Positions 9,933-19,280 of a stretch of DNA of 64,000 bases are shown one piece after another. The position numbers and the translations under genes were made by a program. Location of the stretch: NCBI GenBank assembly GCA_018401495.1, contig JAGYJX010000021.1:124001-188000 (forward strand), read 5' to 3'. Within the stretch, counting starts at the first letter, position 1; each line of letters opens with the position of its first letter. Below the pieces are notes generated by a model. It saw nothing but the letters and a program-made list of their open reading frames with translations, had not been told where the DNA came from and made no database searches. This DNA comes from Rhodospirillaceae bacterium. GTDB taxonomy: Bacteria; Pseudomonadota; Alphaproteobacteria; Thalassobaculales; Thalassobaculaceae.

Positions 9933-10826
9933 ATGACGACCCACGCCGCAATGTTGCGCGCGCTGCTGACCCGTCCCGGACTCAGCGTCGTGCCCAGTTG
10001 CTTCGACGCCATGTCGGCGCGGCTGGTCGAACGAGCCGGCTTCGAGGTCGCCTTCATGAGCGGCTACGCGGTATCGGCAACCCAATTGGCGATGCCGGAC
10101 GCCGGGCTGATCTCCTACGAGGAGATGGTCGCCCAGGGGCGCCGGATCTGCGACGCGGTGCGGATTCCGGTGATCGGCGACGGTGACACCGGCTTCGGCA
10201 ATCCGGTCAACGTGAAGCGCACCGTGCGAGGCTATCATCGCGCCGGGTTCGCCTGCGTCATGATCGAGGATCAGGCCTATCCGAAGCGCTGCGGGTTCGC
10301 CCACGGTGTCGCCGTGGTGGACCGCCAGGACGCCATCCTGCGCTTGCGGGCGGCCCTCGACGCTCGCTCGGAGATCCAGGCGGCCGGCGGCGACGTCCTG
10401 GTGATCGGCCGCACCGACAGCCGCGGCCCGGAGGGCTTCGAGGAGGCGCTGTGGCGCGCCGAAGCCTTCGCCGAACTGGGCGCCGACATCGTCTACTTCG
10501 AAGGCCCGCAATCCGAGGCCGAGATGGCGGAACTCAACCGCCGGGTGACCGTCCCGACGATGCTGGCGCAGGTCGAGAAGGCCGGTCGGCCGTTGCTGTC
10601 GCCCCGCCAGGCCGAAGCGCTCGGCTACGATCTCGCCCTGTTCGGACTGACGATGGTGAACGTGGCCATCCGCGCCATGCGGGACGCCCTCGACCTGATG
10701 GCGTCCGGGGGGCACCCCGGTGCCGACCGCCTGCTGCCGTTCGAGGAACTGTACGAGATCGTCGGCTTCGAGCGGTACTACGCCGAGGAGGCTCGCTACA
10801 CCCCGGACGCTGAGCCCCGTCGTTAA
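9933..10826 (+). CDS. isocitrate lyase/PEP mutase family C-C lyase
   Basis: The 297-residue TIM-barrel protein has the metal-binding DGDTGFGN loop (near residue 85) and the active-site loop EDQAYPKRCGF with the catalytic Cys of the lyase branch (KKCGH type). That Cys argues for cleavage of a 2-methylisocitrate or dimethylmalate-like substrate and against PEP mutase or phosphonopyruvate hydrolase. The length fits methylisocitrate lyase (about 295). No propionate operon surrounds it, so the substrate is left open. It probably has its own promoter in the preceding gap. Confidence 0.8.
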   Translation: MTTHAAMLRALLTRPGLSVVPSCFDAMSARLVERAGFEVAFMSGYAVSATQLAMPDAGLISYEEMVAQGRRICDAVRIPVIGDGDTGFGNPVNVKRTVRGYHRAGFACVMIEDQAYPKRCGFAHGVAVVDRQDAILRLRAALDARSEIQAAGGDVLVIGRTDSRGPEGFEEALWRAEAFAELGADIVYFEGPQSEAEMAELNRRVTVPTMLAQVEKAGRPLLSPRQAEALGYDLALFGLTMVNVAIRAMRDALDLMASGGHPGADRLLPFEELYEIVGFERYYAEEARYTPDAEPRR

Positions 10827-10920
10827 CGCTCGTTTACCGGTTGTTTACCACCGCTGCGGTAGGTTTTCGCGTCGGCCGGCCGATCTCCGGCAAAGGCCGC
10901 AGCAAGGGATGCAGCAGACG

Positions 10921-11570
10921 ATGACCCCCGATTCGGAGACCGCGACCGCCATCCTCGACACGGCGGAATACCTCGTGAGAACCGGTGGTTACTGCGCGCT
11001 GGATCCGGACGAGATCGGCCGGCTCGCCGGTTTCGACGCCGGCTTCGTGCTGGCGGCCTATCCCGACCGCCCCGACCTCGCGGTCGCGGTCCTGCGGCGT
11101 TACACGGATGAGCTGCTCGAGGGTCTCGGCGCCCAGGACGATCTCTCCGTGCCGGCTTCCGACCGGTTGCGCTGGCTGGTTCGCACCCTGCGCCGCACGC
11201 TCGGCGACGACGGCCGGATGTGTCCGTGCGCGGTTCTGGCCGGGAGGCCGCCGGTCTTCCGGCGCCGGTGGCCGCGGAGTTGCGGCGGTCGATCGATCGC
11301 CTGGCCGGGTGGATCGCCCATGTGGTCGCGCTTGGGACCGGCGCCGCTCCCGGTCCGGACGGTCGTGCCCGGGCGCTGGGCATGGTCGCGACCCTGCACG
11401 GGGCGATGATCGTCGCGCGGCTGCACCGCGACCCGACGTTGTTCGACCAGATCACCGCCGGGCTGGTCCGCGACGCGATGCGGGTGCCGCCGCGGTCGTA
11501 CGGCAACGCCGACGCCGACCGACCTTGGCCGGCCCGCGTCCGCCTCGAGCAGCACACCGCCGTCTGGTAA
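10921..11570 (+). CDS. TetR-family-like transcriptional regulator, frameshifted
   Basis: The N-terminal 60 residues have the TetR-type helical DNA-binding pattern: ILDTAEYLVRTGGY, then EIGRLAGFDAGFVLAAYPDR, then an RRYTDELLEGL connector. The C-terminal half is helical and carries ELRRSIDRLAGWIAHV and LGMVATLHGAMIVARL, as in TetR ligand domains. The frame changes near 11247, where a run of three G should probably be four, giving LAGEAAGLPAPVAAEL. The result has about 217 residues. An alternative ATG lies at 10909. The gene is convergent with the phosphoesterase, and its target is unknown. Confidence 0.6.
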
Positions 11571-11601
11571 CCGGCCACTCCGGCAGGCCCGGGCGGGGCT
11601 C

Positions 11602-12395
11602 TCAGGAGGGACCCGGCAGCACCGGGTGCGCACGCCCTGCCACCGGCCGTCCGTCCACACCCTGGCCTCGACCCTGACCGCGCCGTCGTCATCCATGTCG
11701 ATGATGTTGAAGGCGTTCGATTCGCCCCTCAGGCGGGTCGAGATGGTTGTGCCGCCGTGCACCACCAGCAGCGGCCACGCCGGATCGTCACCGGGCAGTT
11801 CGTGCATGAACGCCCGGTGCAGATGTCCGGCCAGCACCAGCCGGACCCGGTGCCGGCGAAACATCCTGAGAGCCTCGTCGGAGCGACGCAGCACGCGATT
11901 CTGCAGCAGCGGGTCAGGGGCGAAGAACGGGTGGTGGCCGACCACCACCCGGACCGGTCCCGGGGGCAGCGCGGCGAGGCGATGCTCGACGCGCGCCAGA
12001 TGCCGCCGGCCGATGTGGCCGTGCGACCAGTTGATCCGCCAGGACGCCCGCTGCACCGTGTTGAGCCCGACCAGCGCCACGCGGCTGTTGATCCAGGTGG
12101 GTTCGAGATCCGTTCCGATGTGGAAGCGCCATCGCCGGAACGGGTGGACCAGCCGCTCCAGCGCGTGATGCGACGGAATGTCGTGATTGCCCGGAACCAC
12201 GAAGCAGGGAGCCGGAAGCGCGCGGATGAAGGCCGCTGCCTCTCGGAACTCGCGCTCCCGCGCCTGCAGCGTGAGGTCTCCGCTGATCACCACCAAATCC
12301 GGGCGGGCCCGGGCCAACTCGTCCTCCAGCGGCGCCAGGAGACTGGCGTCGGTGCGGCCAAAATGCAGATCGGAAAGATGGGCGAGGCGGATCAT
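11602..12395 (-). CDS. metallophosphoesterase (3',5'-cyclic nucleotide phosphodiesterase-like), frameshifted at the 3' end
   Basis: The calcineurin-like phosphoesterase begins MIRLAHLSDLHFG and shows all the metal motifs: DLHF, ISGDLT, GNHD, GHHP and GHLH. It has about 264 residues if a single missing base near 11620 is corrected so that it ends in VLPGPS at 11602. Without the correction the frame runs on over the neighbouring regulator. Its ATG overlaps the stop of the lipid kinase gene (ATGA), so the pair is translationally coupled. The family includes CpdA, so cyclic nucleotide or phosphodiester hydrolysis is likely. Confidence 0.78.
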
Positions 12396-13344
12396 GCCCG
12401 CGGAGATCCCGACGGGCCGGCACCGACGGCGGGACCGGTGCTCTCGGGCGGCGGCGCCAGGACTCGCAGCGCCCTGACCCGCAGGCCGTAGCGCAACGGC
12501 ACGTCGAGCAGTGTCGCTTCGCCGTCGTTCATGACCCGCAACCGCTGGCGGGCGCTCGTGACGGTGAGCGTTCCAGCCTCGCTCGCGATCAGGTCCGGCG
12601 CCCGGCGCCACCGTCCCAGGAGGGCCGCCAGGGAGGATCCGGGCCAGCCGGCGGAAGGTCGGCCGGCGCACCGCGTAGACGCCGAATTCCCCGGAATCCA
12701 GGCTGGAGCGGGCGAACAGCTGTCCGGGCGCCTCCTCGTACAGACCGACCGCCACCACACCAGGTACCGGGTCCTCAGCGGTGGCCGCGTCGTGCCGGAG
12801 AAGCCCACCTCCAGCGTCGGGTCGCGATACAGGGTCTGGGCAATCCGCACGATCAGGCGCAGCCATCGCCAGGGATGCAGCTTCCCGCGCCACCGCTCGC
12901 GTTGCCCGCCGAGGCGGGACGCGAAGCCGATCACCGAACTGCACAGGAACAGATGGCCGTTGACCTCGCCGATGTCGATGTCGCGGGGCGTGCCGGCGCT
13001 CAGCGCGGCCACGGCGCCGTCGAGGTCCTGGGGGATCCCCAGGTCCTTGCTCAGGTGGTTGAGGGTGCCGCGCGGTATCAGCCCGAGGATCTTGTCCGAT
13101 CTCGGCGAGCGCCCGGGCGGCGGCGTTGATGGTGCCGTCGCCGCCGACGACCACCACGAGTTCGGCCGGCAGGTCGCGGGCGCGCTCGAGGCGCTGCTTG
13201 ATCTCCGCCGGCGGTCCGCTCAGCAACTCCACCGCGAACCCGGCTCCCGTGAGCCGCTTCGGCGATGTCCTCGGGAGTCAGCTCGCCGTCGAGGAGACCG
13301 CCGGCGGCGGGGTTGACGACCAGCGTTGCGGCTTGAGGTGACAT
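12392..13344 (-). CDS. diacylglycerol/lipid kinase family protein, at least four frameshifts
   Basis: The pieces add up to a YegS/DagK-type lipid kinase of about 317 residues. They are the N-terminal VVNPAAGG, then VVVVGGDGTINAAARAL (the ATP-binding GGDGT motif), then LIPRGTLNHLSKDLGIP, then GHLFLCSSVIGF, and a C-terminal beta-domain ending in LRVMNDGEATLLDVPLRYGL. Frame changes lie near 13258, 13094, 12770 and 12650, the last two compensating. It would phosphorylate a membrane lipid with ATP. Four shifts in one gene is the highest density in the window, so either very poor sequence or real decay. Confidence 0.72.
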
Positions 13345-13494
13345 TGGGGGCCCGGGGAACGGAGCCAGGCGCGTTCGGGCGGACCCGCCGACCGCTGCCC
13401 TGGTCATGAGTGATGACAGGGGAACAAGTGGCGACCGCCTTCGGTTGCGTGTCAGGTGCCGCGGGCGGGGATGGGCTTTCCCGGAGTTGAGCCG

Positions 13495-14462
13495 ATGACC
13501 AAGAGCGCCGTCGACGATCGCTACGGCAAGACCGCCGATGATCCGCGCAAGGTCCCGCTGCGAGGGTGGTGGGAGGTCATCAAGCGTGTCGTCGACCAGG
13601 TGACGCAGGACCACGTGCCGGTGGTGGCCGCGGGCGTCGCGTTTTTCTCGTTCCTGTCGATCTTCCCGGCCATCGCCGGCTTCGTCATCCTGTACGGGCT
13701 GGTCGCCGATCCGGCCACGGTCACCTCCCAGCTCGAGCCGGTTCGCGACCTGGTCCCGAAGGAGGTGTTCGACCTGCTCTCGGCACAGCTGCAGCAGGTC
13801 AGCGGCGCCGCCGGCGGCACCCTGGGCTTCGGCCTCCTGCTCAGCCTGAGCTTGGCGATCTGGAGCAGCGCGAAGGGGTCGTCGGCGCTGCTCAGCGCCA
13901 TGGACATCGCCTACAACGAGCCGCATCGCGAGGGCCTGATCCGGCCGCGCCTGACGGCGCTCGGCTTCACCATCGCCGGCCTCGCCTTCGCGGTCGCCGC
14001 CGTCGGGTTGCTGGGGGTGGTGCCGGCGGCGGTCGCGCTGATGTCGGTGCCGGAACCGTTCGCCGGCATCGTGCTGGGCGTGCGCTGGGTCCTGCTGGCG
14101 GGCATCGTGCTGGTCGGCCTCGGCCTGCTGTACCGCCAGTACGGCCCGAACCGGCGCAGCCCCCAGTTCCGCTGGGTGACGCCGGGCTCCATCCTGGCCA
14201 CGGCGGTGTGGATGGCGGCGTCGTGGGGCTTCAGCTTCTACGTCTCCAACGTCTCCGATTACAACGAGACTTTCGGGACCCTCGGCGCCGTGGTCATTCT
14301 GCTCCTTTGGCTGTACATCTCGGCGTACATCATCTGCCTCGGCGCCGAGCTCAACTCGGAACTCGAGCACCACACCGACGCCGACACCACCGTCGGGCGC
14401 TGGCGCCCGATGGGGGAGCGCCGGCCTACGTCGCCGACAACATCACCTCGCTGCCGGACTAG
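13495..14462 (+). CDS. YihY/virulence factor BrkB family inner-membrane protein, frameshifted near the 3' end
   Basis: The protein has about 322 residues with about six membrane helices. The N-terminal part shows DHVPVVAAGVAFFSFLSIFP, the family hallmark, followed by LSLSLAIWSSAKGSSALL and IAYNEPHREG, and later GSILATAVWMAASWGFSFYV and YISAYIICLGAELNSELEHH. Near 14410 a one-base shift is needed to reach the C-terminus APAYVADNITSLPD at 14462. The ATG at 13495 follows GGAG with good spacing, which I prefer over GTG at 13456. The role of this family is not settled; it is often annotated wrongly as RNase BN. Confidence 0.8.
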
Positions 14463-14497
14463 GCGCCGCCGCCGACCCGCCGGCTCCAGTCCTCGCC

Positions 14498-15634
14498 TCA
14501 GGCGGGCCCGCCGATCGCCTGCTCGATCTCGGCCTCGGCGATGCCGAGACTGCGGGCGGTCGCGACGATGTCCGTCCAGGCTTCCTCGGCCAGCGGCAGG
14601 CCGCCGGCGGTCCGCTCGGCCAGTGTGGCGCGTTCCTTCTCGCCCGGCACGAGGACCTGGCCGCCGGGGGAGGAGGGTGTCGCCGACTTCACGAAATCGA
14701 CGTAGCTCTTCACCTCGGCGGCGAAGCCGTTGTCGGTGTCGAAGGCGGCGACGTCGACGTAGAACGAGAACATGCCGTTGCAGAAGCGCCGACGCTTCGG
14801 CTCGTCGTTCGCACCCGCGGTCCCGGAGCCGCCGAGCGCGCCCGCCATCATTTCCATCAGGAAGTTCAGCCCGGACCCCTTGTGGTCGCCGAAGGCGCGA
14901 AGCGCGCCGGGCCCGTTGTTGGGATCCGGGTAGCCACCCGGCGGGACGGTGCCGTAGAGCGGCGTCGGATCGTTGGTCAGGGCGCCGTCGGCGTCGACCA
15001 GGGAGCCCGCGGGCAGGGGCTTGCCGCCCTTGTAGGCGACCAGGGCCTTGCCTTCGGCAACCAGCGAGGTGGCGAAATCGAGGATGATCGGCTCGCCGCC
15101 CGCCACCGGGATGCCGGCGCAGAACGGCGACGTCCCCATGCGGCGGCCGACAGCACCGTATGGCGCCACCAGCAGTGACCCGCGCACGTTGACCATGTGG
15201 ATCGACACGACGTCCCGGGCGGCGGCCCGCTCGGCCCAGTCGCCGATCCGCCCGAGATGACCGGAGTTTCTGAGAGCCGTCACCGCGACGCCGTGCGCCT
15301 TCGCCTTGGCGACGCCGATGTCGATGGCCTGCTCGCCGATCGTCTGGCCGAAGCCATAGCGCCCGTCGATGATCGCGAAGCTGGGCTGGTCGAGCAGCAG
15401 TTCGACGGTCTGGTTCGGAACCTGCGTGCCGTCCGCCGCCCACTGCGCGTACCGCGGGATCCGGATCACGCCGTGGCTGTCGTGGCCGCGCAGGTTGGCG
15501 CCGGTCAGGCGCCGGGCGATCCGCTCGGCTTCGGCGGGCGAGCAACCGGATCTGACGAAGATCGCGCGGCCGAGCGCCTCCATTGCCTGTGGAGGCACGA
15601 AGACCTGACCGCTCTCGCGCCGGACCCCGTTCAT
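14498..15634 (-). CDS. Ldh family (malate/L-lactate/ureidoglycolate-type) oxidoreductase
   Basis: The 378-residue protein belongs to the Ldh_2 family of NAD(P)-dependent dehydrogenases, which differ in fold from classical LDH. Family marks are LRGHDSHGVIRIPRY near residue 50 with the catalytic His, ALRNSGHLGRIGDW, IPVAGGEPIILDFATS and FGDHKGSGLNFLMEMM. Members reduce or oxidise 2-keto/2-hydroxy acids such as malate, lactate or 2,3-diketogulonate. It is the last gene of a four-gene minus-strand operon, and its ATG overlaps the stop of the aldolase gene (ATGA). Confidence 0.85.
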   Translation of the reverse strand: MNGVRRESGQVFVPPQAMEALGRAIFVRSGCSPAEAERIARRLTGANLRGHDSHGVIRIPRYAQWAADGTQVPNQTVELLLDQPSFAIIDGRYGFGQTIGEQAIDIGVAKAKAHGVAVTALRNSGHLGRIGDWAERAAARDVVSIHMVNVRGSLLVAPYGAVGRRMGTSPFCAGIPVAGGEPIILDFATSLVAEGKALVAYKGGKPLPAGSLVDADGALTNDPTPLYGTVPPGGYPDPNNGPGALRAFGDHKGSGLNFLMEMMAGALGGSGTAGANDEPKRRRFCNGMFSFYVDVAAFDTDNGFAAEVKSYVDFVKSATPSSPGGQVLVPGEKERATLAERTAGGLPLAEEAWTDIVATARSLGIAEAEIEQAIGGPA

Positions 15635-16398
15635 TGCCCGGCCTCGAGCGCGCGATAGGCTTTCACGTCACCGGAGGCGGCCGCGACGATCATGCGCACG
15701 TCTGAGCCAAGGGTAACGAAGTCGAAACCCTTCTCGACCATGCGCCGGCTGTAGCTGGGGGCCAGGCAGTGGATCCCGATCTTGAGGCCGGCCTTCTTGA
15801 CCGCCGCCAGCACCTTGTCGATGTTGGCCACCACCTCCGGGTCGGTCGGATCGATGCCGGGGCTCTTGCCCATCGACACCGCGAGGTCGCTCGGCCCGAC
15901 ATAGATCCCGGTCAGGCCCGGGGTTGCGCAGATCGCGTCGACATTGCCGACCGCCTGCACGGTCTCGATCATCGCCATGGTGACGATCGTCCTGTTGGCG
16001 TTCGGGAAATAGTCCGGATAGAGCAGGCCGGCGCGGGTCGGGCCGGTCGAGCGGTAGCCCTCGGGGTGGTACAGGCAGGCGCCGACGAACCGCTCGGCGT
16101 CCTCGGCGGTGTTGATCATCGGGCAGATGATCCCGAGCGCGCCGGCGTCGAGCAGCTTCATGATGATGCCGGGCTCGTTCCACGGCACCCGCGCCATCGG
16201 CGTCCGGCCCCAGCCCTGCACCGCCTGGAACAGCGACAGGGCGGCCTGGTAGTCGACCAGCCCGTGCTGGAGGTCGACGGTCAGGCTGTCGAAGTCCTGC
16301 ATCGCCAGGAGCTCGGCGGTCACCGTCGACGGGATGGAGAGCCAGCCGTTCAGGGCGCCCTTGCCCTCGGCCCATACCTTGTGCAGACGGCTGTCCAT
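15631..16398 (-). CDS. HpcH/HpaI aldolase family protein
   Basis: The 255-residue class II (metal-dependent) pyruvate aldolase has VDLQHGLVDY near residue 45, AMIETVQAVGNVDAI near residue 140 with the metal-binding Glu, and GIYVGPSDLAVSMG near residue 165 with the metal-binding Asp. The family cleaves 4-hydroxy-2-oxo acids or 2-keto-3-deoxy-sugar acids into pyruvate plus an aldehyde. It is placed between a D-2-hydroxyacid dehydrogenase (17 bp upstream) and an Ldh-type dehydrogenase (overlapping), so the operon probably interconverts 2-keto and 2-hydroxy acids around this cleavage. Confidence 0.88.
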   Translation of the reverse strand: MDSRLHKVWAEGKGALNGWLSIPSTVTAELLAMQDFDSLTVDLQHGLVDYQAALSLFQAVQGWGRTPMARVPWNEPGIIMKLLDAGALGIICPMINTAEDAERFVGACLYHPEGYRSTGPTRAGLLYPDYFPNANRTIVTMAMIETVQAVGNVDAICATPGLTGIYVGPSDLAVSMGKSPGIDPTDPEVVANIDKVLAAVKKAGLKIGIHCLAPSYSRRMVEKGFDFVTLGSDVRMIVAAASGDVKAYRALEAGQ

Positions 16399-16415
16399 GG
16401 TCGTGTCCTTCCTCT

Positions 16416-17405
16416 TTAGCGTCCGGTCCCCTGCAGGACCTCTTTGTTGACGACCACGGCCGGATCGAGGGTCCCGTCGAACGTGGCCAGGATGTTCTCG
16501 ATCGTCTGTACCGCCGAGCGCTGGGTCGCCTCCAGGCTCATCCCGGCGGAATGCGGCGTGACGAGGATCCGGGGTTCCGCGAAGAACGGATGATCGGCTG
16601 CCGGTGGCTCGACGTCGAAGACGTCGCAGCCGGCCCCTCCGACCTGGCCTGACTGCACCGCCGCGACCAGCGCCGCCTCGTCGACGATGCCACCCCGCGC
16701 GCAGTTGATCACCAGGGCTCCCGGACGGAGTGCCGCAAGTTCGGCCGCGCCCAGCATCCCGATCGTCTCCGGGTTGCGCGGGCAATGCACCGAGACCACG
16801 TCGACCGCGCCGAGGGCGGCCCGGAAGTCAGCGACCGGCTCGGCCCCCATCGCCCGGATCGCGTCGGCCGGGATGTAGGGGTCATGCCCCAGAACCCGCA
16901 TGTCGAACGCCCGTGCCCGCTTGACGAGCCGCGATCCGATGCGCCCGAGACCGATCACCAGCAGCGTCCGCCCTTCGAGGTCGAAGGGGCGGAGTTCGCC
17001 GCGCCGCGCCCAGTCGCCGCGCCGCACCAGGGGATCGAAGGCGGTGACCTGCTTGGCGAGCGCCAGCATGAACATCATCGCCTGTTCGGCGACCGAGGGA
17101 GCGTTGGCGCGCGGCGCGATGGTCAGGCGGACGCCGTTGTCGGTGCACGCGGCGACGTCCACCGAATCGTAACCGACGCCGTGGCGCGAGACGATCTCGA
17201 GGCTGCTCGATGCTTCGATGATCCGGCGGGTGATCTTGGCAACCCGCACCGCGATGCCGTGCACGCCGTCGACGTGTCGGAGGATGTTCTCCTCCGAGAC
17301 GTCGTGCAGCACCTGGTACTCGACGTCCCCGCGCCCCTCGAAAAGCGCCATCCCGTCGGGGTGCAGCGCGCCGAGGATCAGGACCTTCTTCGTGTTGCTG
17401 GCCAT
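16416..17405 (-). CDS. D-2-hydroxyacid dehydrogenase (SerA/phosphoglycerate dehydrogenase-like)
   Basis: The 329-residue protein has the D-isomer dehydrogenase fold. The Rossmann motif GLGRIGSRLVKRARAFDM lies near residue 150, and NCARGGIVDEAAL near residue 232 carries the conserved Arg. The acid residue follows in DVFDVEPP, and the catalytic His lies in VTPHSAGMS near residue 285. No ACT domain is present, unlike many SerA proteins, which favours a catabolic hydroxy-acid dehydrogenase over serine synthesis. It sits 20 bp after the RraA-like gene and 17 bp before the aldolase. Confidence 0.87.
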   Translation of the reverse strand: MASNTKKVLILGALHPDGMALFEGRGDVEYQVLHDVSEENILRHVDGVHGIAVRVAKITRRIIEASSSLEIVSRHGVGYDSVDVAACTDNGVRLTIAPRANAPSVAEQAMMFMLALAKQVTAFDPLVRRGDWARRGELRPFDLEGRTLLVIGLGRIGSRLVKRARAFDMRVLGHDPYIPADAIRAMGAEPVADFRAALGAVDVVSVHCPRNPETIGMLGAAELAALRPGALVINCARGGIVDEAALVAAVQSGQVGGAGCDVFDVEPPAADHPFFAEPRILVTPHSAGMSLEATQRSAVQTIENILATFDGTLDPAVVVNKEVLQGTGR

Positions 17406-17425
17406 GGTGGCGGTCCGGTTCCGGG

Positions 17426-18127
17426 TCAGTGGATGTCGGCGGACTTGCCCATCGCGGCCTTCAGCTTGCCGATATCGAAGCCCGGGGCGCGGGCGGCCTC
17501 CAGGATCACCGCCTCGCGCCGGGTCAGCAGTTCGACCGCGTCCGGCAGCTTCTTGACGGCGTCGCGCGGGACCACGACAGCGCCGTGGCGATCGGCGTGG
17601 ACCACGTCGCCATCCTTCACCACCATGCCGAAGATGTTCACCTGCCCGCCGTGGTCGACCAGGTGGACATGGGCGTGGCTCGGCCCGACCTTGCGGGCTA
17701 CCAGTTGGAAGCCCGGCGCGCAGGCATCGAGATCCCGGATCGACCCGTCCGTGACCACCCCGAGCGCGCCCAGGCCCTTGTGGATCGCGGTGTTGACCTC
17801 ACCCCAGAAGGCGCCGAAGCCCGGCTCGGAATCGAGATCCTGGATCACCACCACGGTCGGTCCGGGGCCGGTGGCGACGTATTCGTAGTAGGATTGCCGG
17901 CTGGCGACGTTCTCGGCGGCGGTGCGGGCGGCGGGCGACACGGCGCGGATGGTGGCGGTCCGGGCGAACCCGCAGATCGGCTTCAGTTCCGGGAACGCGC
18001 ACACCATGCTGCCGGTGGTGAAGCCGGTGGCGCGGCGTTCCGGGTTGGTGATCTCGAGCGCGTTGCAGATCGTCGGGGTGTCCCAGGCTGTAAGGCGGTC
18101 GAGGTCCGCCGCCGAAATGTCGGTCAT
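17426..18127 (-). CDS. RraA family protein (4-hydroxy-4-methyl-2-oxoglutarate aldolase-like)
   Basis: The 233-residue protein shows the RraA/HMG aldolase core: TICNALEI near the N-terminus, the loop LGVVTDGSIRDLD near residue 110 with the pyruvate-binding Arg and metal-binding Asp, and VHADRHGAVVVPRD near residue 180. True aldolases of this family cleave 4-hydroxy-2-oxo acids or decarboxylate oxaloacetate; the RNase E inhibitor role is limited to enterobacterial RraA. It is first in the minus-strand operon, divergent from the sugar kinase across a 154-bp gap, so it is probably catabolic. Confidence 0.85.
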   Translation of the reverse strand: MTDISAADLDRLTAWDTPTICNALEITNPERRATGFTTGSMVCAFPELKPICGFARTATIRAVSPAARTAAENVASRQSYYEYVATGPGPTVVVIQDLDSEPGFGAFWGEVNTAIHKGLGALGVVTDGSIRDLDACAPGFQLVARKVGPSHAHVHLVDHGGQVNIFGMVVKDGDVVHADRHGAVVVPRDAVKKLPDAVELLTRREAVILEAARAPGFDIGKLKAAMGKSADIH

Positions 18128-18281
18128 CGTTTCCGTCCCTTGGGTTGCGTCTCGTTTGTCTGTGTTCGATGGCCGGGCGGCCGAAGAGATATGATCATCA
18201 CACTAGCAGGGGTGCGGGCACCGGCAACAGGTCCGGCCGTTCGGACTTGCCGGTTCTGCCCGGCTCGTTCACTTTCCGAGC
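18128..18281. promoter_or_regulatory. divergent control region between RraA-like operon and sugar kinase
   Basis: This 154-bp gap must hold both promoters of the divergent catabolic units. Its centre (about 18184-18205) is AT-richer than anything nearby and contains the palindrome ATGATCAT, a plausible operator. No regulator gene is present in the island, so the controlling protein must lie elsewhere. Confidence 0.35.
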
Positions 18282-19238
18282 ATGACCGCTCGCGACGTTG
18301 ATCTCGCCTGCTTTGGCGAACCGATGATGGAACTGACCCGCATCGACAGTGTCGCCGGGGCGGCCACCTATCGCCCCGGCTATGGCGGTGACACGTCGAA
18401 CTGCGCCATCGCGGCGTCCCGCCAGGGAGCGCGGGTCGCCTACATTTCGGCCGTCGGCGACGACATCTTCGGCCATGAGCTGCGCGCGTTGTGGCGGCGG
18501 GAAGGCGTGGACGACAGCGCCGTGAGGAGCGAGTCGGCGGCGCCGACCGGCCTGTACATCATCTCGCCCAGCCCGGCCGGGCGCGACTTCACCTATTATC
18601 GGGCTGGTTCGGCGGCCAGCCGCTACCGGCCGGAGCATCTGCCGATCGACCTGCTGCCGCGGGTGCGCGTCGTGCAGCTGTCCGGCATCAGTCAGGCGGT
18701 GGGCGAGGGACCGTGCGATGCCGGGTTTCGTCTGATCGAGTCGGCCCGCCAGGCCGGCTGCGAGGTCGCCTACGACACCAACCTGCGCCTCAAGCTGTGG
18801 TCCCTCGAGCGGGCGCGCGCCGTGATGCACGGCGCGATCGAGCGCTGCACGGTGGCGCTGCCCTCGGTCGACGATTCCCGGATCCTGACCGGTCTCGACG
18901 ACCCCGACGCGATCGCCGACTTCTATCTGCGCCGCGGCCCGCGCGTCGTCGCGCTGAAGCTGGGCGCGGACGGCGCGCTCGTCGCCACCGCCGATCGTCG
19001 CGAACGGATCGCGCCGATGCGCGTCGAGGCGATCGACGCGACCGGTGCCGGCGACACCTTCGACGGTGCGTTCCTGGCTCGGCTGGCCGCCGGCGACGAC
19101 CCCTTCGAGGCCGCCCGCTATGCCAACGCCGCGGCGGCGCTGACCACGACCGGCTACGGGGCGGTGGCGCCGATACCGGCGGTGGACGCGGTCCGGAAGC
19201 TGCTGGCCGGCCATGACAGCGGGATGCCGGCGGCGTAA
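18282..19238 (+). CDS. PfkB-family sugar kinase (2-keto-3-deoxygluconate kinase-like)
   Basis: The 318-residue ribokinase-fold protein begins CFGEPMMELTRID, has the substrate-binding YGGDTSNCAIAASRQG segment, and carries the PfkB signature with the catalytic Asp in DATGAGDTFDGAF near residue 250. GLYIISPSPAGRDFTYYRAGSAAS is typical of 2-keto-3-deoxygluconate kinases. It would phosphorylate a 2-keto-3-deoxy sugar acid with ATP. Divergent from an operon with two pyruvate-type aldolases, it fits a sugar-acid pathway. Confidence 0.82.
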   Translation: MTARDVDLACFGEPMMELTRIDSVAGAATYRPGYGGDTSNCAIAASRQGARVAYISAVGDDIFGHELRALWRREGVDDSAVRSESAAPTGLYIISPSPAGRDFTYYRAGSAASRYRPEHLPIDLLPRVRVVQLSGISQAVGEGPCDAGFRLIESARQAGCEVAYDTNLRLKLWSLERARAVMHGAIERCTVALPSVDDSRILTGLDDPDAIADFYLRRGPRVVALKLGADGALVATADRRERIAPMRVEAIDATGAGDTFDGAFLARLAAGDDPFEAARYANAAAALTTTGYGAVAPIPAVDAVRKLLAGHDSGMPAA

Positions 19239-19280
19239 GGTTCCCCGCAACCGACGGATCAATGCTTGGAGGAGATCGTC

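Noticed and set aside
9933-10826. PEP mutase or phosphonopyruvate hydrolase, linking with phnM to phosphonate metabolism
   Set aside because: The active-site loop has the Cys of the C-C lyase branch (PKRCGF), which mutases and phosphonopyruvate hydrolases lack.
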